Below the pieces are notes generated by a model. It saw only the letters and a program-made list of their open reading frames with translations. It did not search any database and was not told where the DNA came from. This document shows positions 1 through 14,021 of a stretch of DNA of 64,000 nt, piece by piece (position 1 is the first letter of the stretch; each line of letters starts with the position of its first letter). The position numbers and the translations under genes were made by a program. This stretch comes from Wuchereria bancrofti (lineage: Eukaryota > Nematoda > Chromadorea > Rhabditida > Onchocercidae): contig SSBO01000009.1 in assembly GCA_005281725.1 (NCBI GenBank), positions 12,640,881 to 12,704,880 of the forward strand. The letters are read 5' to 3'.

Positions 1-1648
1 TTTATTTTACGTTTAATCGGTAATATCTATTGGTACTATCATATGCTTCAGATTATATGTATTATATAAATCTGAAATATATCACTGAAATGTTCGCGAA
101 AAAAGAAAATTTTCGAATTGAAGTGTTATATTACATTGTATATTGATAGACTAAACAGGATCACGCAGAGGCAACGTAAAATATGTCCGGAAATAGTACG
201 TTCCGTTGCTTTAATCAACACCTCATTAGTAATTTCTCAAACTTTTATGGAAATTTGAGTGATCAAGAAAGCGTGATTAAGACGAATTACAAGATGGATT
301 TTTCTGTTGTATATTGTTAGACTAAACAGGATGATTATATCTTTTCAGAAATTATTCACATACAAACATAACAAAGGATATATAACAAATCCGTAAGATT
401 AAAATTTAGAAAAAACAAAAAGAAAAAGAAAAAAAAAACAAAGAAAAAACTAAACACATGTCACATACGTTTGCAGTGTTACATTATATTAAACATTCTA
501 CAAAGAATTAATGACGTCAGTTTATCAATAACAAACAATCGAAAGCATTACCAAGCGTAAGAGTTAATCAAACATCAAACAACTCTCAAGCAAAACAGAA
601 ACTTAGCTGCTTATCATTTCAACAAAAACAACAAATAACAGGAAAATAACTGTAAAACAATTTTCGAAATCTATAAACTATCAACACTGATCACTCTTTA
701 AATTACTTATCAAACGATGATAAGTGATGATAAGCTCCTTTAACCACTTCCAACCATAATAATCAAACGCTAAAATCTGAACAATAAAATCGTGAAACAT
801 TGGTCCAATACGGTTTCGTGCTATTTACTCATTATCAAACGTAGCGTTCTGTTCCTGTAGCAATCATTTTGACGTGAAAGATTGCAATTCATTTGTCCCA
901 CATATTTCACTTATTGCAGTGAAAAAGAATTTCCGTATGATGGCGAATAGAATTGTATTATTTAAGTCACTTGTTGACTTGGCAGTACAGTTATCAGTTA
1001 TAATAATTGATCGATCATTGTTATATTTTCATTTATTATTTATTTCATGCCAAAAATCATGTGTAATTATCATTGAAATCACATATAATGTTTGATGATA
1101 ATATAATATTTCATCGTTCTCACATACTACGCTTCAGTTTTTTGATTCCTGAATGAGTAATTTTATGCTTATTGTAAAGCTTTTTTTTTTTTAAATTATT
1201 TACAACTATACCTTTCTTATTTGTTCATTTACATTACTTCTTGGGAATCATTGTGATTTTGATATTATTCTTAAACTTTTGACATAATACCGGTTATTCC
1301 ATATTAGTGTTAAAGTATCATTTTCATATCGATTTATTGCATTTTCAGTTTAACTCTTAGCTGCCTAGCGCTGATTACTGAATAGAACAAATGTTGACAG
1401 AAGACTGATTGCTGAGTGTATATGAAATGCATAAGACAGGTCCATAGCGATTCATTTTCGATATATGCGCTTGTTATGGGATAACTTAGAATAGTGTTAT
1501 CTTGTTAAAATGAATAATTCAAGATAGTTATCATCTTAAATATATGCGGATTTCATAGGACATCTAAAAATAAGGTATATGCTGATCTCTTAGAATAATT
1601 CTACAATTAAAATTCCAATTTTTGTTTCAGGTGATAGGACGACAGTTT
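1..1648. other. AT-rich upstream region of dcp-2, no gene seen
   Basis: I see no convincing exon here. The stretch holds A-rich runs (about 405-455) and a short duplicated motif: a roughly 24-base segment containing GACTAAACAGGAT occurs near 142-163 and again near 313-334 with one or two differences. A pyrimidine-rich stretch ending in CAG at 1621-1630 looks like a splice or trans-splice acceptor for the leader of the downstream dcp-2 gene. Confidence 0.5.
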
Positions 1649-1723
1649 ATGCGTTGCAAGCAGTTATGTTATCGAATTGTTGGAAGATCTCGAAGTACTA
1701 TTTCAAGCATTTGTAAATTTTAG
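1649..1723 (+). promoter_or_regulatory. Upstream ORF in the dcp-2 leader
   Basis: After the acceptor-like CAG at 1628-1630 the leader contains an ATG at 1649 opening a 24-codon reading frame that stops with TAG at 1721. A second ATG follows directly (1724) and stops within a few codons. Both precede the DCP2 start at 1765, so they could lower its translation. This holds only if the leader is transcribed as drawn; an intron in the leader would remove them. Confidence 0.3.
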
Positions 1724-1764
1724 ATGCAAAAGAGGATTGAATTGGTGAGTGGTTTGTGAACAAT

Positions 1765-4700
1765 ATGATTCGTAAACAGCACCCCACACGAATGACAGTT
1801 TATAATCGAAATGTGCGAAATACTGATTCCGGTGATATTAGTGGTAGTGGTAAGTTATTTGTTGTATTTTTGTTACCTTAGAAGATCGAACACTTGTTTT
1901 TATTTCTCGGAGTAGTGAAAAGTTTACAGTTTCCATGTAAGATATACTACATTTTGTCTTCATTTATTCAGGAGCTAAAATATGACACTTTCATTGCATA
2001 CACAATTTTTTCATGTGGGCAACAGTGAATTCAATTCCTACTTTGAAGGTGTTGGGATTGAACCTTTCACCTTATACTACTATAAAGTGTTAAAATTGGA
2101 TTCTTTGAAAACATTCCATTCAGAGGCTGGATTTTTTTTTTTTTTTTGCATGTTTTATCTTGGTTTCTTTCTTCTGCATTAAAAGAACTTCGATTTGTAT
2201 CATCGATCGAAAGAATACTTAAGAACTTATCAGGAAATGGTGACAAATGCGAAAATCCACGACGTGGTCGACAAAAAAGTGGTTCAAAGAGGAATAGTGT
2301 TGGAGCAAGAATGTCCAAGGGTAGTAATGATTTCACTACATTCTCATTTTCAGTGATATTAAGGCCTTTTTTTTATTTCAGGATATTGAAATTCACATTT
2401 TTCAAATAAGTATGTAAACCATAATTCAGTTTTGAATGTTCTATTCGGTGCATTAATTTAGATTATGGATTATATGCAAAATTGCAAGTTAGCTTCGCAT
2501 GATTCACGTACTTATTGCGGTTTTCAGGATCACTCAATGTGTCTTCAGATTCAAGGGCGAAAACTTCCTTGTCGTTTGGTCCACCTATACCTGATGATAT
2601 TTTAGATGATCTTTGCTTCCGATTCCTTATCAATATACCAGACGATCAGGTGATTCATACGTTACCGCTGAATGGCATTCAATCTCTTCAGTACACTGAG
2701 TGCTCAGATTTCAGTATTTGTAAAAATTGGACGGTTTTCTGACCCAAACAATTCACTTTCTTTCAGAAAAATGCTCCTGTACGACTTTGCTTCCAAATCG
2801 AATTGGCACATTGGTTTTATATAGATTTTTATTGCAAAGGGAATGATAATTCAAATGTTAAATGTCCTGAAGTGAGCATGAGAGATTTGGTCGGGTGAGT
2901 GATCGTAAAGTCTTCCTTTAAGGTTATTGATGATACGATTTTATATATGTAATTCGTGAGCCTTATAATTTCAAAAAATTAGCATTTAACTTATATTTAC
3001 TTGTTCTTAAAGCACTCCAGCGATCTCATCTTCTGGTCAAAGGGGGAAAAGCTCAATCATAAAGACAGTTTCTTTGTCTTTTCATCACTAACTGCAGTTT
3101 TGTTTAGGCAAATATTCAACCATTGTGATTTCCTTATCCAATACACAGACAACGTAGACAAGGTAATTTATAAGGGTCATTTTTTAAGTTTAAGTTCTGC
3201 TCATCATTAGTCTTTTTAATGATCAATAATGTTCCTGAAACTTTACTGGTAATCTGATGCAGGTGATGGAAGAATGGCGTATTTATAAGTCTGGTGTGCC
3301 AACATATGGTGCTGCACTCTTGGATAGCTCACTGAATTACGTGCTGTTAGTACAGGGGTATTTTGCAAAGAACAGTTGGGGATTTCCGAAGGGAAAAGTT
3401 CGTTGATTTTTGAAAGTTTTTAAAGCGACTAGTCAAATGTTATTTGTTGGTTATGTGCGAATACTTAAAAATCATTTCTATCCTTAATGCATGACAGTGT
3501 ATCTTTTTGTGTGCAAAATATTTTGTTGCTAGCGTTAGTTAATAGCAAAACACTACCTGAAGAAGCACACTGATTGTAGGGGTGAGTAAAAGTTAAAATT
3601 GTAACGGAAGGATAAGTGCGTAGCACAGAGAAGTTTTAATAAAAGCCAGCATAATTAATTTCTCCGCTGCAATATTCAGGAAAGATTTGACTTAGCTTGC
3701 AAGACTCATGCAAAACATGGGACAAAAGTGAATAAGCATGTAATTGAAGCGGAATGGGTGGCAGAAAAAATGGAATATATAGAAGAAATCAAACCGCTTT
3801 TTGTGACTCACTAAAATAAAATTTGTTAATTGGATAAATAATGGATATTAAAACTCCATTGTTTGCACAAGGAGTGATAAGAATGACTATCCAGACTTTT
3901 GCGTAGCATTTATATGTATATTTTTCATTACTATACAAGCATCAGGAACAATACATACTGTAGATGAATGTGATATATCTCTTTCATGCCACAACGCAAC
4001 ATTTTCTAATGCAGAAAATGCGTAACTACGTATAAGCGTGAGCCCAGCTAATTTTTCACCTAAAATAGGATTGCTGTTTTGTGGCATAGTAGAGCTTCGT
4101 TTCAATCCAGTAGAAAAATATTCAGCAATCTCAGTTCTTTATAAGTGACGAATGATGAATGTAAGTGACATAACTTATACCGAACTAGTTTTGTAGGCGT
4201 TTGATAAACAAACTTCGTATTACTGGAAAAAACGTGTGTTAATTGTCATATTTTCTAAAAACACCGAAAGATCTACACGTATATATTAAGTATTAGTCCC
4301 TTAACCACTAAAAAATAAGACAAAAAAAAGAAAGTGAATTTTAACAGAAACAAAAATTTTAACAAAAATTTTTTAACAAAAATTGGTCATAAATTTTCTT
4401 GTTCTTTATAAGTGACGCTATGCGATTAAGATAACAAGGCGTATGAAAGGCTTCATCATTTGTGTGATTGCGAATTTTGAACTGGAAAAAATTTCATCAT
4501 TTATGTAACGAACTGGATAGTAAACTAGATAAAGGAAGGAGATAACAAATTTGCAAAAGAATACCATAATTTATCTAAAATTTCTAATCCAGAAGTTGAA
4601 GGAGATGCAATAATAAATGAATGCATTTAAGATTAATGAACAAGAAGAACCGATGGCTTGCGCTAGTCGAGAGGTAATGGAAGAAGTTGGTTTTGATATT

Positions 4701-7293
4701 TCTGACAAAATTTGCAAAACACGTTTGATTCAGTGTTTTGTGAACGATACTTTAATTCGACTATATATAATACGCGATGTTCCCATTGATTTCCCGTTTG
4801 CTCCTAATACTCGAAACGAAATAGGGTGCGTACTTTTTTTTTTTATGCTCCAAGATTTGTTGAGTAATTGTATGAAGTGAGTGAGAATATCGCCTTTTTC
4901 CTAGGTAGGGAAAAGAGAAATTCCAATTTTCAGCAAGATTCAATGGTTTTGTATTTGGGATTTGCCGAAGGATCGAAACGACGTTGTCACGTGTGAGCGA
5001 ATTGGTATGTCTCCAAGCAGTTTCTACACCGTGATTCCGTTCGTCAAAGAGCTGCAAGCATATGTTTCGAAATATAACACCCACAATAAGCTGAAGCATA
5101 AGGTAAAGTTGGTTTAGTTCTTACGATTTAACCGAATTATATAATTTATTGCATCAAAAAAGATATTTTTTCTCTTTGGAATGCTTTTAGACTGCAGCAT
5201 GCATATTTGTATACATTATGCAGGTTAAAATACTGCATAATAATATATACCTGCTGTTATTTCTGCTATATGAACGGTATTTATGTGTGTACGTATGTAT
5301 GTCTGTGTGGAATGCTCCATCAGCAAATATTATGCAACAAGAGATAATAGGAATGGAAATTTTTGAAGGAAAAAATTTGAGATATGAAAATTTGAAATAA
5401 CGATGTTTAATCCCTCAGTAATACTGAAAGCAATGCTCTATTGAAGGAGTGATGTTTCATTTTTTTTTTTTCTTTATTTTTTCAGCCAATGGATGCGATT
5501 AATATTAGCACACGTTCATCAAGCGCATTTAGTCCTGTGCAGCCTCAGCGTACGTTTCCTTTTTTTTTTTCATAATAAATTTATAATTTTGATATGATCC
5601 AAAAAGCTTTCATTACTATTACTTTTGTTTTGTCATCATTATTGCTACTTGCATTTTATTTATTTTCAATTAGAGTTATAATTAGCACATCTTTTGGTAA
5701 ATGGAAAAGTCATATTATTAACTTTTTACAATCACGCATTAAATTGATGACACCGATGCTTTAAATCACTGAACGGATTAGACATAGTTTGGTGTTTGAA
5801 ATTATCACAAGATTCTTGTACATAGAGTTTAATATCTGCTATTTATATCAGTTTTATATTTGTATGCCATTATCAAAGTATTATGGTGTAACAGTATCAT
5901 TATCAACTGTGGTAATAATGACACTGCACCATTCAGCATAATAATTCTCACAATAATGCCATATTGACAAGACATTTTTTTTTTTTTTTTGCTTGTTGTG
6001 AACAATTTTATTGTATAGAGAAGAATGAGATGCTAGCACCAGCATTGAGTCCTTTATTCAACACGAAGACTACAGCAAATATGAATCGTTCAGCGGTTTC
6101 TCATCATTCTTCCCAGCATGCATCACCAAATTCGGCATTTTTCAAGCCGCTGACATCATCAGCGCAACATATTTCATACACTGGTACCGCCTTTGTGCGA
6201 ATGTTATCCGGCGCTTCCTGTACGAGCATTGAAGGTAGATCTCATTAGGAATGTTGTTTATATCATGTGTTTTTAGCTTTCGAACTTAGCCGAAGATTCA
6301 TACGGTTTTACTAGAGTGTTATTGTTTTGAGATAGTATTAAAATGTAAACGAGAAAAGTAATTTTTTATAGTGGTGTAAGTTGTTATGTTCAATTTTATT
6401 AATAAATTATGTGAAATCTCCAGAAAGAGTGAAAATGAAAGAAGTGACAAGACCAGTGCCCACAGTTCCAAAAGCAGCTGTTCCACCACTTGGTCGTCCA
6501 GTATATGATGCATTCAGAGATGAAGGGGAAAAGAAGGTATGTAAATGAAAACATTAACAGGTTTTTTTTTTTTTTTTTCTTTTTCAGTGTTTTGAAACTT
6601 TTAGATTTGAGAGATTCTAAATTGTATGTTGGACGAGAAATTTGAGCAAGATCAGATGTGTGCACTTGCACTCTGTTAATTTTTCATTTGATAAGCTGTA
6701 TAGATTTAGCTTTTTACTTGTAGGAATGCTGTTACAATTGTGGTTTAATTTTCACTGCATCAGATACTTGCATTTAATTTCAGGTATTTTCATCCGTACA
6801 AGAATCACCACAGAAAACATTATTGAATGATATTCTTTATCATGGAATCAGAAATGCGAGAGAAGTGACCAACTATTCGGTTGGTAGCAGCGCACAGAAA
6901 GCTGTGGAATGTGACAGTTGTTTCAGTCTGCCAGTAAATAAAGATATCTCACCACTGCCTCATAATCCAGGGTTTGCCTTCATTTGACTAATGAGATTGT
7001 AGAAAACTAGTTTGGAAGAAGTTATCGGCGGTTTGTACTAGTACATTTATATATTTGCTCGAGTTTAAATCATTTTCTAAACTTGTTGGCTTTCTTTGTC
7101 AAATAAAATATTTTGCAGAGAGGACTTAATGAAGAATTATTTAAAAGGAGTTGCTGGTTGCTTGAAAAACCCAATGACGAATTATATGACTGAAGACAGA
7201 CCACTCATTAATTTGTGCAATGCCTGGAAAAATTTCAAAGTTTGTGATTTTCTTTTCGAATCTATTTCAAGTGAATACAATCTGCACGAATAA
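1765..7293 (+). CDS. dcp-2: mRNA-decapping enzyme DCP2 (Nudix hydrolase)
   Basis: DCP2 removes the m7G cap of mRNA in the cytoplasm (P-bodies, with DCP1). Twelve phase-consistent exons: 1765-1849, 2528-2649, 2767-2894, 3108-3162, 3263-3397, 4632-4825, 4934-5102, 5486-5549, 6019-6234, 6424-6536, 6784-6971, 7119-7293 (about 547 aa). The N-terminal box A domain is visible ([14 protein letters not shown], then [15 protein letters not shown]). The Nudix box is split by the 1.2-kb intron 3398-4631. Joining GFPKGK to INEQE restores the G-x5-E-x7-REVMEEVGF signature exactly, which fixes that splice pair. The family segment after the Nudix fold ([23 protein letters not shown]) follows. The C-terminal half is low-complexity and less conserved, ending with an AWKNFK motif. 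The start ATG at 1765 is the first in frame. Internal exon choice in the C-terminal half rests on phase and splice sites only. Confidence 0.93.
2186..2320 (+). CDS. Possible cassette exon of dcp-2 (45 codons)
   Basis: In the intron between the first two dcp-2 coding exons, a 135-base open segment lies between an acceptor (AAAAG at 2181-2185) and a donor (GTAGTA at 2321). It begins and ends in the same phase as the flanking exons, so including it keeps the frame. It would add a basic, Arg/Lys/Ser/Gly-rich stretch (for example [14 protein letters not shown]) ahead of the box A domain. No homologue is recognised; inclusion in mRNA is inference. Confidence 0.35.
3680..3820 (+). CDS. Possible alternative terminal exon inside the dcp-2 Nudix intron
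   Basis: Inside the intron that splits the Nudix box, a CAG acceptor (3677-3679) opens a 44-codon frame in the correct phase to follow GFPKGK. It stops with TAA at 3812 and is immediately followed by AATAAA (3815-3820). The peptide includes [18 protein letters not shown] transcript using it would encode DCP2 lacking the Nudix catalytic glutamates. It could instead be a remnant of an unrelated gene; I do not recognise the peptide. Confidence 0.35.
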
Positions 7294-10200
7294 TAGTATT
7301 GAATTTTAACTTTTTTTCTTCGAATCATACCGTTTGTCTATTTATTGTGTGGTTTTGCATATTTCTAAGAGCAAAAAAGTAACAAGAATCAAAAACGGTA
7401 TTGGTAAACTACTATTTTTTTTTCCTTGAGTTAATGGACATTCTCTCAATTTGGGTAGTGTACCTTTGCATAAAGAACGCATGTATTTGCAGTTCGATAT
7501 TTCGCGATTATTTTGAAAGTGATGTTCATAAGAAGCACGCTTAATTCTGAAATGTACAGACTTGCAATGGATTTTATTTTGACGTATTAAACTTTATTGA
7601 ATCAAAGAAGACCAAAAAACGCAGTTCTTGGAGGATGGTTTTAAAATAATGGAAGTATTAATTAAAACATTCTTGCAAACTATGCGAATGTTAAGACAAG
7701 TAATTCTTATTCTTAAAATTGCCTTTATAATAATATTAACTGGTGAAATAACACTAGCTTCTGTATAAAAATTATCTGTAAATGCTAAATCATTCATCAG
7801 AATTTACGTCCTCTAATTGTATATGAACTGTCATTGTCGCTTTGAAAGATTTTCTCTGTAAACTATGTGTAAATTTTAATAATGTTTTATCAAATATCCA
7901 TAAATGTCAGTTTTATTTCTAACCTGTTTGTTCATTCGGTGCTGATCAATTTGTCCTTCAGTTGTCATCACTTGAAAAATTATTTCTGCAAGCTTCAATT
8001 TACTTTCAAACAGAAATTTGTTTAAGAAATATTCTAGCATCTAAAAGTTATTTACTCTATTATTTCAGATAAGTTTTACGCTAGATATGCTGTATTCATG
8101 CCCAAGATCTTTTATTTGCTACTGCTGTTTTTCCATATTGAAATTGTTCAATTTTGTTCGTGTTATTGTTTCTTGAAGGATTATTTTTCGTCTCAGTTGA
8201 ACTTCGAGAGAAATTATTCAGTATTTGATTTAGTGCATCTCTTCAACACTTCCAATCATGTTCATCTGCTTTTCAAAATATCGAGATATTTTTTCTTTTG
8301 ACTGATTAATTGTTGGGTATATGTTACTCATTGTGTTTATTGAGCATTCATACTATCATTAATTGATAAAAGTATCTTGTTAGATGCAACTGATTATTAC
8401 TTTCTTGATCGAAACTTCTTAAGTATTAGTCTATGCTGTGCTGTGAATTAGAGGGTGGTTTTGTTCATTCATTCAAACGCGAAACATTCTTTGCTCGGGA
8501 TTTTTTCCCCTTTTTTTTTTTGATTGAGACATCATGTCACTCCTGGTTTGCAAATTAAAAACATGATATCATTGAACTCAAAACTAAATCTTAAAAAAAT
8601 CACAATATTTGGGTAGTATAGTTCGAAGTAATAAAGTGATTTAGGATTACAGAAATAGCAAACCGTTCAAAAATGCCAGTGCTTCTTATATTTCACATCG
8701 GAGGTGTAATTTTGTCTTTATCCAAAAAGTACTGGAAGATTTTGAAGAATGGAATATTTAAATTCGATAACTGTACAAAAACTAAACTGAAATACTGTTA
8801 GAGGTTTCGGGAAGATCTTTAAATCAGGAATCATATTTGTTATATGACATATTGCTGTTAATCACATTTATATAAATGATTTAATAGAGAAAAAAGTGAG
8901 CAATAAATGAGGGAAAGTGATTTCATAAAATAAACGGTAAATGAAAAGGTTGATTAGTGGACAAAAGCTGAAGAATAACCACTAATTTAAGACTTAGAAC
9001 TAGTTCACAAATTAAGTTAGAATGGACTAATATTTGGAACTGATATGTTGATCTAAAATTAACGTACACAATTTAACCGAACAACAAACAAAATAGAACC
9101 TGTATAATTTGAATTCGCACCTTAATGTATCATACTTATGATATCACCTAGATTATTTTCATCAATTTCTAGCGAATTCCTTTTTTATTCCTCTATCTTT
9201 TCTTAACAATCTATCAGCAACTTTAAACAGCTGTTTAACTGATCATATTTCGACTGACAATTTGCTTAAAAGTTTCATATGTTCCGATGATTTCCTAGTG
9301 TAACTGCTAGCCGGTTTCAAATTTCATGAAATATATGTGAAATATTTAATGAATCTAGCTAGTTTACTAGTTAATTTCATATTTCATTACTATTTATGAG
9401 AAATTATTTGGAATTTTATGATGTTTTGCTTAGTGTTGGCCAAATCCATTGCATTCATGAAATATGTGTTACTAGTTTACTAGAAAATAATTTAGTTTTC
9501 TATCTTTTCTCAAACAGTACTCTGTGAAAAATTTGAAATATGTTAAACTGTCAATGCTTTTGTTAACACTGAACCGCTTATAATACTGCCCTTTTCCTGA
9601 ACCTTCGCTCGGCATTCCATTCACTAATTCAAATGTCATATTTGATGACATTTATACACGTCGCCTAATTTCCCTCTATGAAACTCCAACTATAGCTTTT
9701 TAACCCTATACAAAAGAAAAAACAAAAATGTAATGAAGCATTAGTATTAATATTACTGCACGTTAAACACGAATTACATATATGCAACTAACATACCGGA
9801 ACCATGTGAAACTATTTTATACTTGCCTGGGGCTATAAACAAAATATTCTTGCGACATCGAGAAGTAGAAATTCCACTAATTAATTTGAACTAATTTTTA
9901 GTACGTTCGTAGAATAGACAACTGATTACTATTCACCTCCCTTTCATTTCCCTCGGCTTCTCACATATCGGTACTACGGTTACTGAACAGAACCACCAAT
10001 TAATTTTGGAACATGTGACACTCGAACGACAATAAACAAGTTTTACTCGAAGCAGCCAAAAGTAATTCCTAGTAATAAACTGAAACAAGTAGTGTATCAC
10101 AGATATATTCAGTAAGTTCAACAGTTCAGTTTTTCTACCAGTTCAAATGAATTGATAAAGAAACATTTAAATAAGTACGCGCCATGTCGAGGTTTACTAC

Positions 10201-11134
10201 ACTCGAGTTTATAGAACTAGACCGGAAATGAAAAGAAGTCAAATACTCCCGTTTAAAGCACGACCAAATTTCTAGCTAAAGCACAGTTAATCTTCACCGT
10301 AATTCTACAGTGTTATGTCCCTTCTTGGATCAAAAATAAGCTCTGGACTAGGTTCCCTTTTAGATCATAACTTTTAAATTATTTCCCTTACTTTTTTGAT
10401 CAACAAAATAACATTAAAGAGGTGCTTCACCTGGTCAGAGCATATACTTGAGTTCAGTTTACAAATATGACAACAAAAATTGAAGGATGAAATAAACGAA
10501 TTTTTGAAACTTAAAGAAAAGCTCGCATTATAAAAAGCCGCAGTAGAATAACGACAGAAAAAGATGAAGAAACCATTCAGACTAAAATAAATGAGGTGAA
10601 CAATAATCTTTCGAAGAATTTAGTTTCACACACTCGGATTAAGAACCAAGAACTACAAAAGCGCCTATATATTGCAGTCATTTTTGCTCTCGCCCTCTTT
10701 TGTTGAAACAAAAAGATTCAAACAGGAAATGCGTCCGATTTAAAAATGTGAAAAAATTTTTAAATAAATCATCAACATCACCAATAAATAAAACGAACAA
10801 AATGACCTGCTTCTTAATGATTAAAAGGAATATTTACCAAAAATAATGAGGAATTCAAAGACCACAAGACAAACACCTAATTTTCAGGAAGAAGAATCAA
10901 GAAACTACTCGAAAACAAATACCACATGATTCTCTCTCTGAATTCAGTTTTAAGTCAACTGGAACCTGTATACTCTCTTTTTGGGTCTTTCTCCTATAAT
11001 GCATTAAATCAAAATACTTCAGAATTCTTGCTTTTCTTCTTCTTTATTAATTTATTAATAAGTGCGAGCAGACTTACGCTGAACAATGCATTTGTAACAA
11101 CGTGTAACAACAAAACTGCTTGAAAAACTACTAT
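7294..11134. other. Intergenic region between dcp-2 and the DNAJB12-like gene
   Basis: This is the 3' flank of two convergent genes (dcp-2 on plus, the J-protein on minus). Only short open frames occur, none with a recognisable motif or convincing splice context. The sequence is AT-rich with small palindromic stretches around 9300-9480 (ACTAGTTT/ATTTCAT repeats). Confidence 0.6.
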
Positions 11135-14021
11135 TCAGCTATATATTTCCTGCAGCCTGTCACAACTTGGTGTCCCCATACGTTGGGCTCGATTCCATAA
11201 ATCGGCATCACCAAAAGTACGTGCTCTCCATAAGGCAGTCTCTCCTTAAGCAACGGATAAGTCAAAACGTAAAAACAACGGAATATTGGTGCAAAAGGTA
11301 TCACAAATAATAGTAACGATCTGCATACGATTTCTTTGAAAAATCCTATCTGCTATATCTGAAAATAACACTAAACTCACTTTCATTTCTTTCTCTGTAG
11401 CACTTCATGCGGAGATGAGAAACATACTCGTCTTCAACTTGATGCTCAATTTGAGCTATCTTACTCCGATAATTGGTTAAGAAATCAGTTTTAACATAAT
11501 ATGGCACTTGGAGATCCTTCGTAAAGCGTTCTTCCGTATATTTGCTAGAATGCCGAAATTCTTACAAAAAAAAAAAAAAAAAAAGGAAGAAAAAGACAAC
11601 ACAGTTTAACTAAACTGTCCTTAATTTCTCTTAAAATTCTCAATATATCTTCACATCGTTTATTTTGATTTATTCGAAACCAAACTTCGAAAATCTTCAC
11701 AAATCAAAATTTCTTCAAAAGAAAAAACTTACCCAGTACGATGCAATGAAAACGCTGGGTCGCCTACCATAAGTTGAGCAATCAAACCAAGGAAGAGTAC
11801 AGCAAAAAGTGGTAAAAGTTGCAAAATGGGTGCATATGGTGACTGAAAAATAGCTCATTTTAAACTGACTTATCAATACAATGTGAGATACAATCCAGAA
11901 ACTATGAATCATATGTCTATTAAACAAATCAGTAAAAAATAAAAACCTGGTCCTGTTGTCCTGAATGTTGCTGATGGAAATGATACTGTGCTCCCCGTTG
12001 CCGTCTATTTATATGGCCTGCTGGATAACCACCACCAAAAAACATGTTGAAAATCTCTTCCGGAGTAAATTCCGCTGTAAATCAAATTATCATTGCATAC
12101 AGCAATGGATTTCCCAACACAGCAAATACACTCGAAATTTTAATTCCTTAAATATCGGTAATGAAATTGAATAAAACGGATAAATAATGCTCTAAAAGCA
12201 ATCGTTCTTAATACTTTACTTGATATGAAAAAAATTAGTGACAAACCTTCAAAACCTCTACCATAATCATATTCGCTAAATTCATCCTCATATTGATTGG
12301 ACCGTCTTCGGGGACCTTCAGCACCGTAGAGATCATATTGAGCACGCTTGTCTTTATTAGAAAGAACAGCATAAGCATTGCCAAGCGCTACAATAAACTT
12401 TCGGAGTTATAATAAACAAACATTTGAAACTATCAAATGGGTCAATCAAAATGCAGTAAGAAAATGAACTGTTTTATAAATAAAAGTACAATATGAAGTA
12501 CGACTAATATTTCTGATTCACGTAATCGCAGTTACGAATTTATGAAGCTTGAAGAAGTTACAAATAAAGATTACCCTTAAAAGCTTCGGTAGCACCTGGT
12601 GCACGACATTTATCGGGATGAAGTTGTAATGCTAGCTTACGGTATTCTCTTTTTAGGTCCGATTCCTTTGCATTTTTCTTGAGATTAAGTATTTCGTAAT
12701 AATCTTTACAATGCCGTATTCTAAAACAAATTTCAAAAGATATTTCAAAAACACAATACTCATGCACTGAAATATGAAATATCATATGTCAAATTACCAA
12801 TCCGAAACTTTCCATTTATCTTGTTGCTTCAATTTGATCTTTTATCAACAAAGACAACGAAGTCCACATACCTTTCAACAATTTCTAACTCTTCTTTCGT
12901 ATAATGAACACCAAGCTTTGGTCGAGCTGACGAACGTGAACGTGAACCCCTCTGCTTTACCTCAGCTGCACTCGACGATGAACCTTCATCAGCTAAAGTA
13001 GAAGAAAAAACATTTAATTGATTCTAATTATATGAAATTTTGACATCAATCATAATTCAACTATAACTTAATAATTTAATTGTCACACAAACTTTTAATT
13101 TCTTACATCAGTCATCATTGCTTCCTCAAAATCATTTATTTCAAATATATTTCCGAAAAAATGAAGAGATTATACCTCCGTCTGGGCAACCTCTTTCACC
13201 ATTCATGGCTGACTGATTACGGTCAGTATGAAATTGCGTTCGTCGACTTCGAACATCCGAGTCCGCTTCATACTGATCATAATGTCCATAACCAGTATCC
13301 GTTCCAGTTGCGTGATAATCACCTTCATCATTATCACCATTTAGTGTCTCAGCTTTTTTAAGTAAATCTGTAAATGTAGCATAAGCAATTTCAGAGTACA
13401 ACACTATTTACCAGATGATCATTTTATTCTCTTTCAAACAATTTGCTATACTTCACCTTCGGCACTGTGCCATAAACTAGGCCATATATACAGATTCTTA
13501 AGAGAATCACAGTCAAGCGTATGTAGAAATAATTGAAACTTTGACAAAATGAAGACTGTAAATATGATGGATACACCCCAGTTCAACTGGGAACTAAAAT
13601 CTTCTTTCTTGTGGTTGAACTGACTTCATATATCCCTCCTGAAAGAATCCAAATACGGAACATTTGAAAAAGAGAACCAGGAATTAGGGAGAAACAATAG
13701 AAGTCCACGTCATCATAAGTGAATGCCTCAAAGACAGTTACTGTAGGAATATAGCCCAGATGATTACACAGTATGCCTTGAAACGCGTCACTCCATTTTT
13801 TAAGAGGACTTTTTTCAAACTTATACATTGCGATGTACAGAAAACCAGTGATAATGTTTTCTTAAAAACTTTTTGTTTTTTAACTAACATTTCACATCCA
13901 TCGTAGGATCAAGCTTAGCAGCTTTATGTAAAAATTTAACAGCTTTTGCGCTATCTTTTCCTCGCAATGCATCACGTGCTATATCCACACAACGCTGCGC
14001 TTCGGCTCGATTCGCCTCCAT
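11135..14021 (-). CDS. DNAJB12/DNAJB14-type ER-membrane J-domain protein
   Basis: This Hsp40 co-chaperone family sits in the ER membrane with the J domain facing the cytosol and recruits Hsp70 for membrane-protein quality control. Nine minus-strand exons fit in phase: 14021-13889, 13367-13176, 12992-12872, 12720-12575, 12387-12247, 12074-11947, 11842-11733, 11544-11381, 11244-11135 (about 414 aa). The N-terminus ([19 protein letters not shown]) matches the family start. The J domain begins CKDYYEIL and contains [17 protein letters not shown] with an intact HPD. A Gly/Phe-rich stretch follows ([12 protein letters not shown]), then one hydrophobic membrane segment ([16 protein letters not shown]). 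The C-terminal DUF1977 region has PYYVKTDF and [13 protein letters not shown]. Exon 1 uses a GTTAGT donor and exon 8 the acceptor CATTCTAG; the alternatives break the frame. Similar to C. elegans dnj-1 by family, though I assign no symbol. Confidence 0.93.

Noticed and set aside
13141..13361. Plus-strand His-rich ORF
   Set aside because: Shadow of exon 2 of the minus-strand J-protein gene, which fits the family in phase.
13583..13828. 81-aa minus-strand ORF inside the J-protein intron
   Set aside because: No suitable acceptor/donor phase and no similarity to the DNAJB12 linker; exon 1 joins exon 2 directly in phase.
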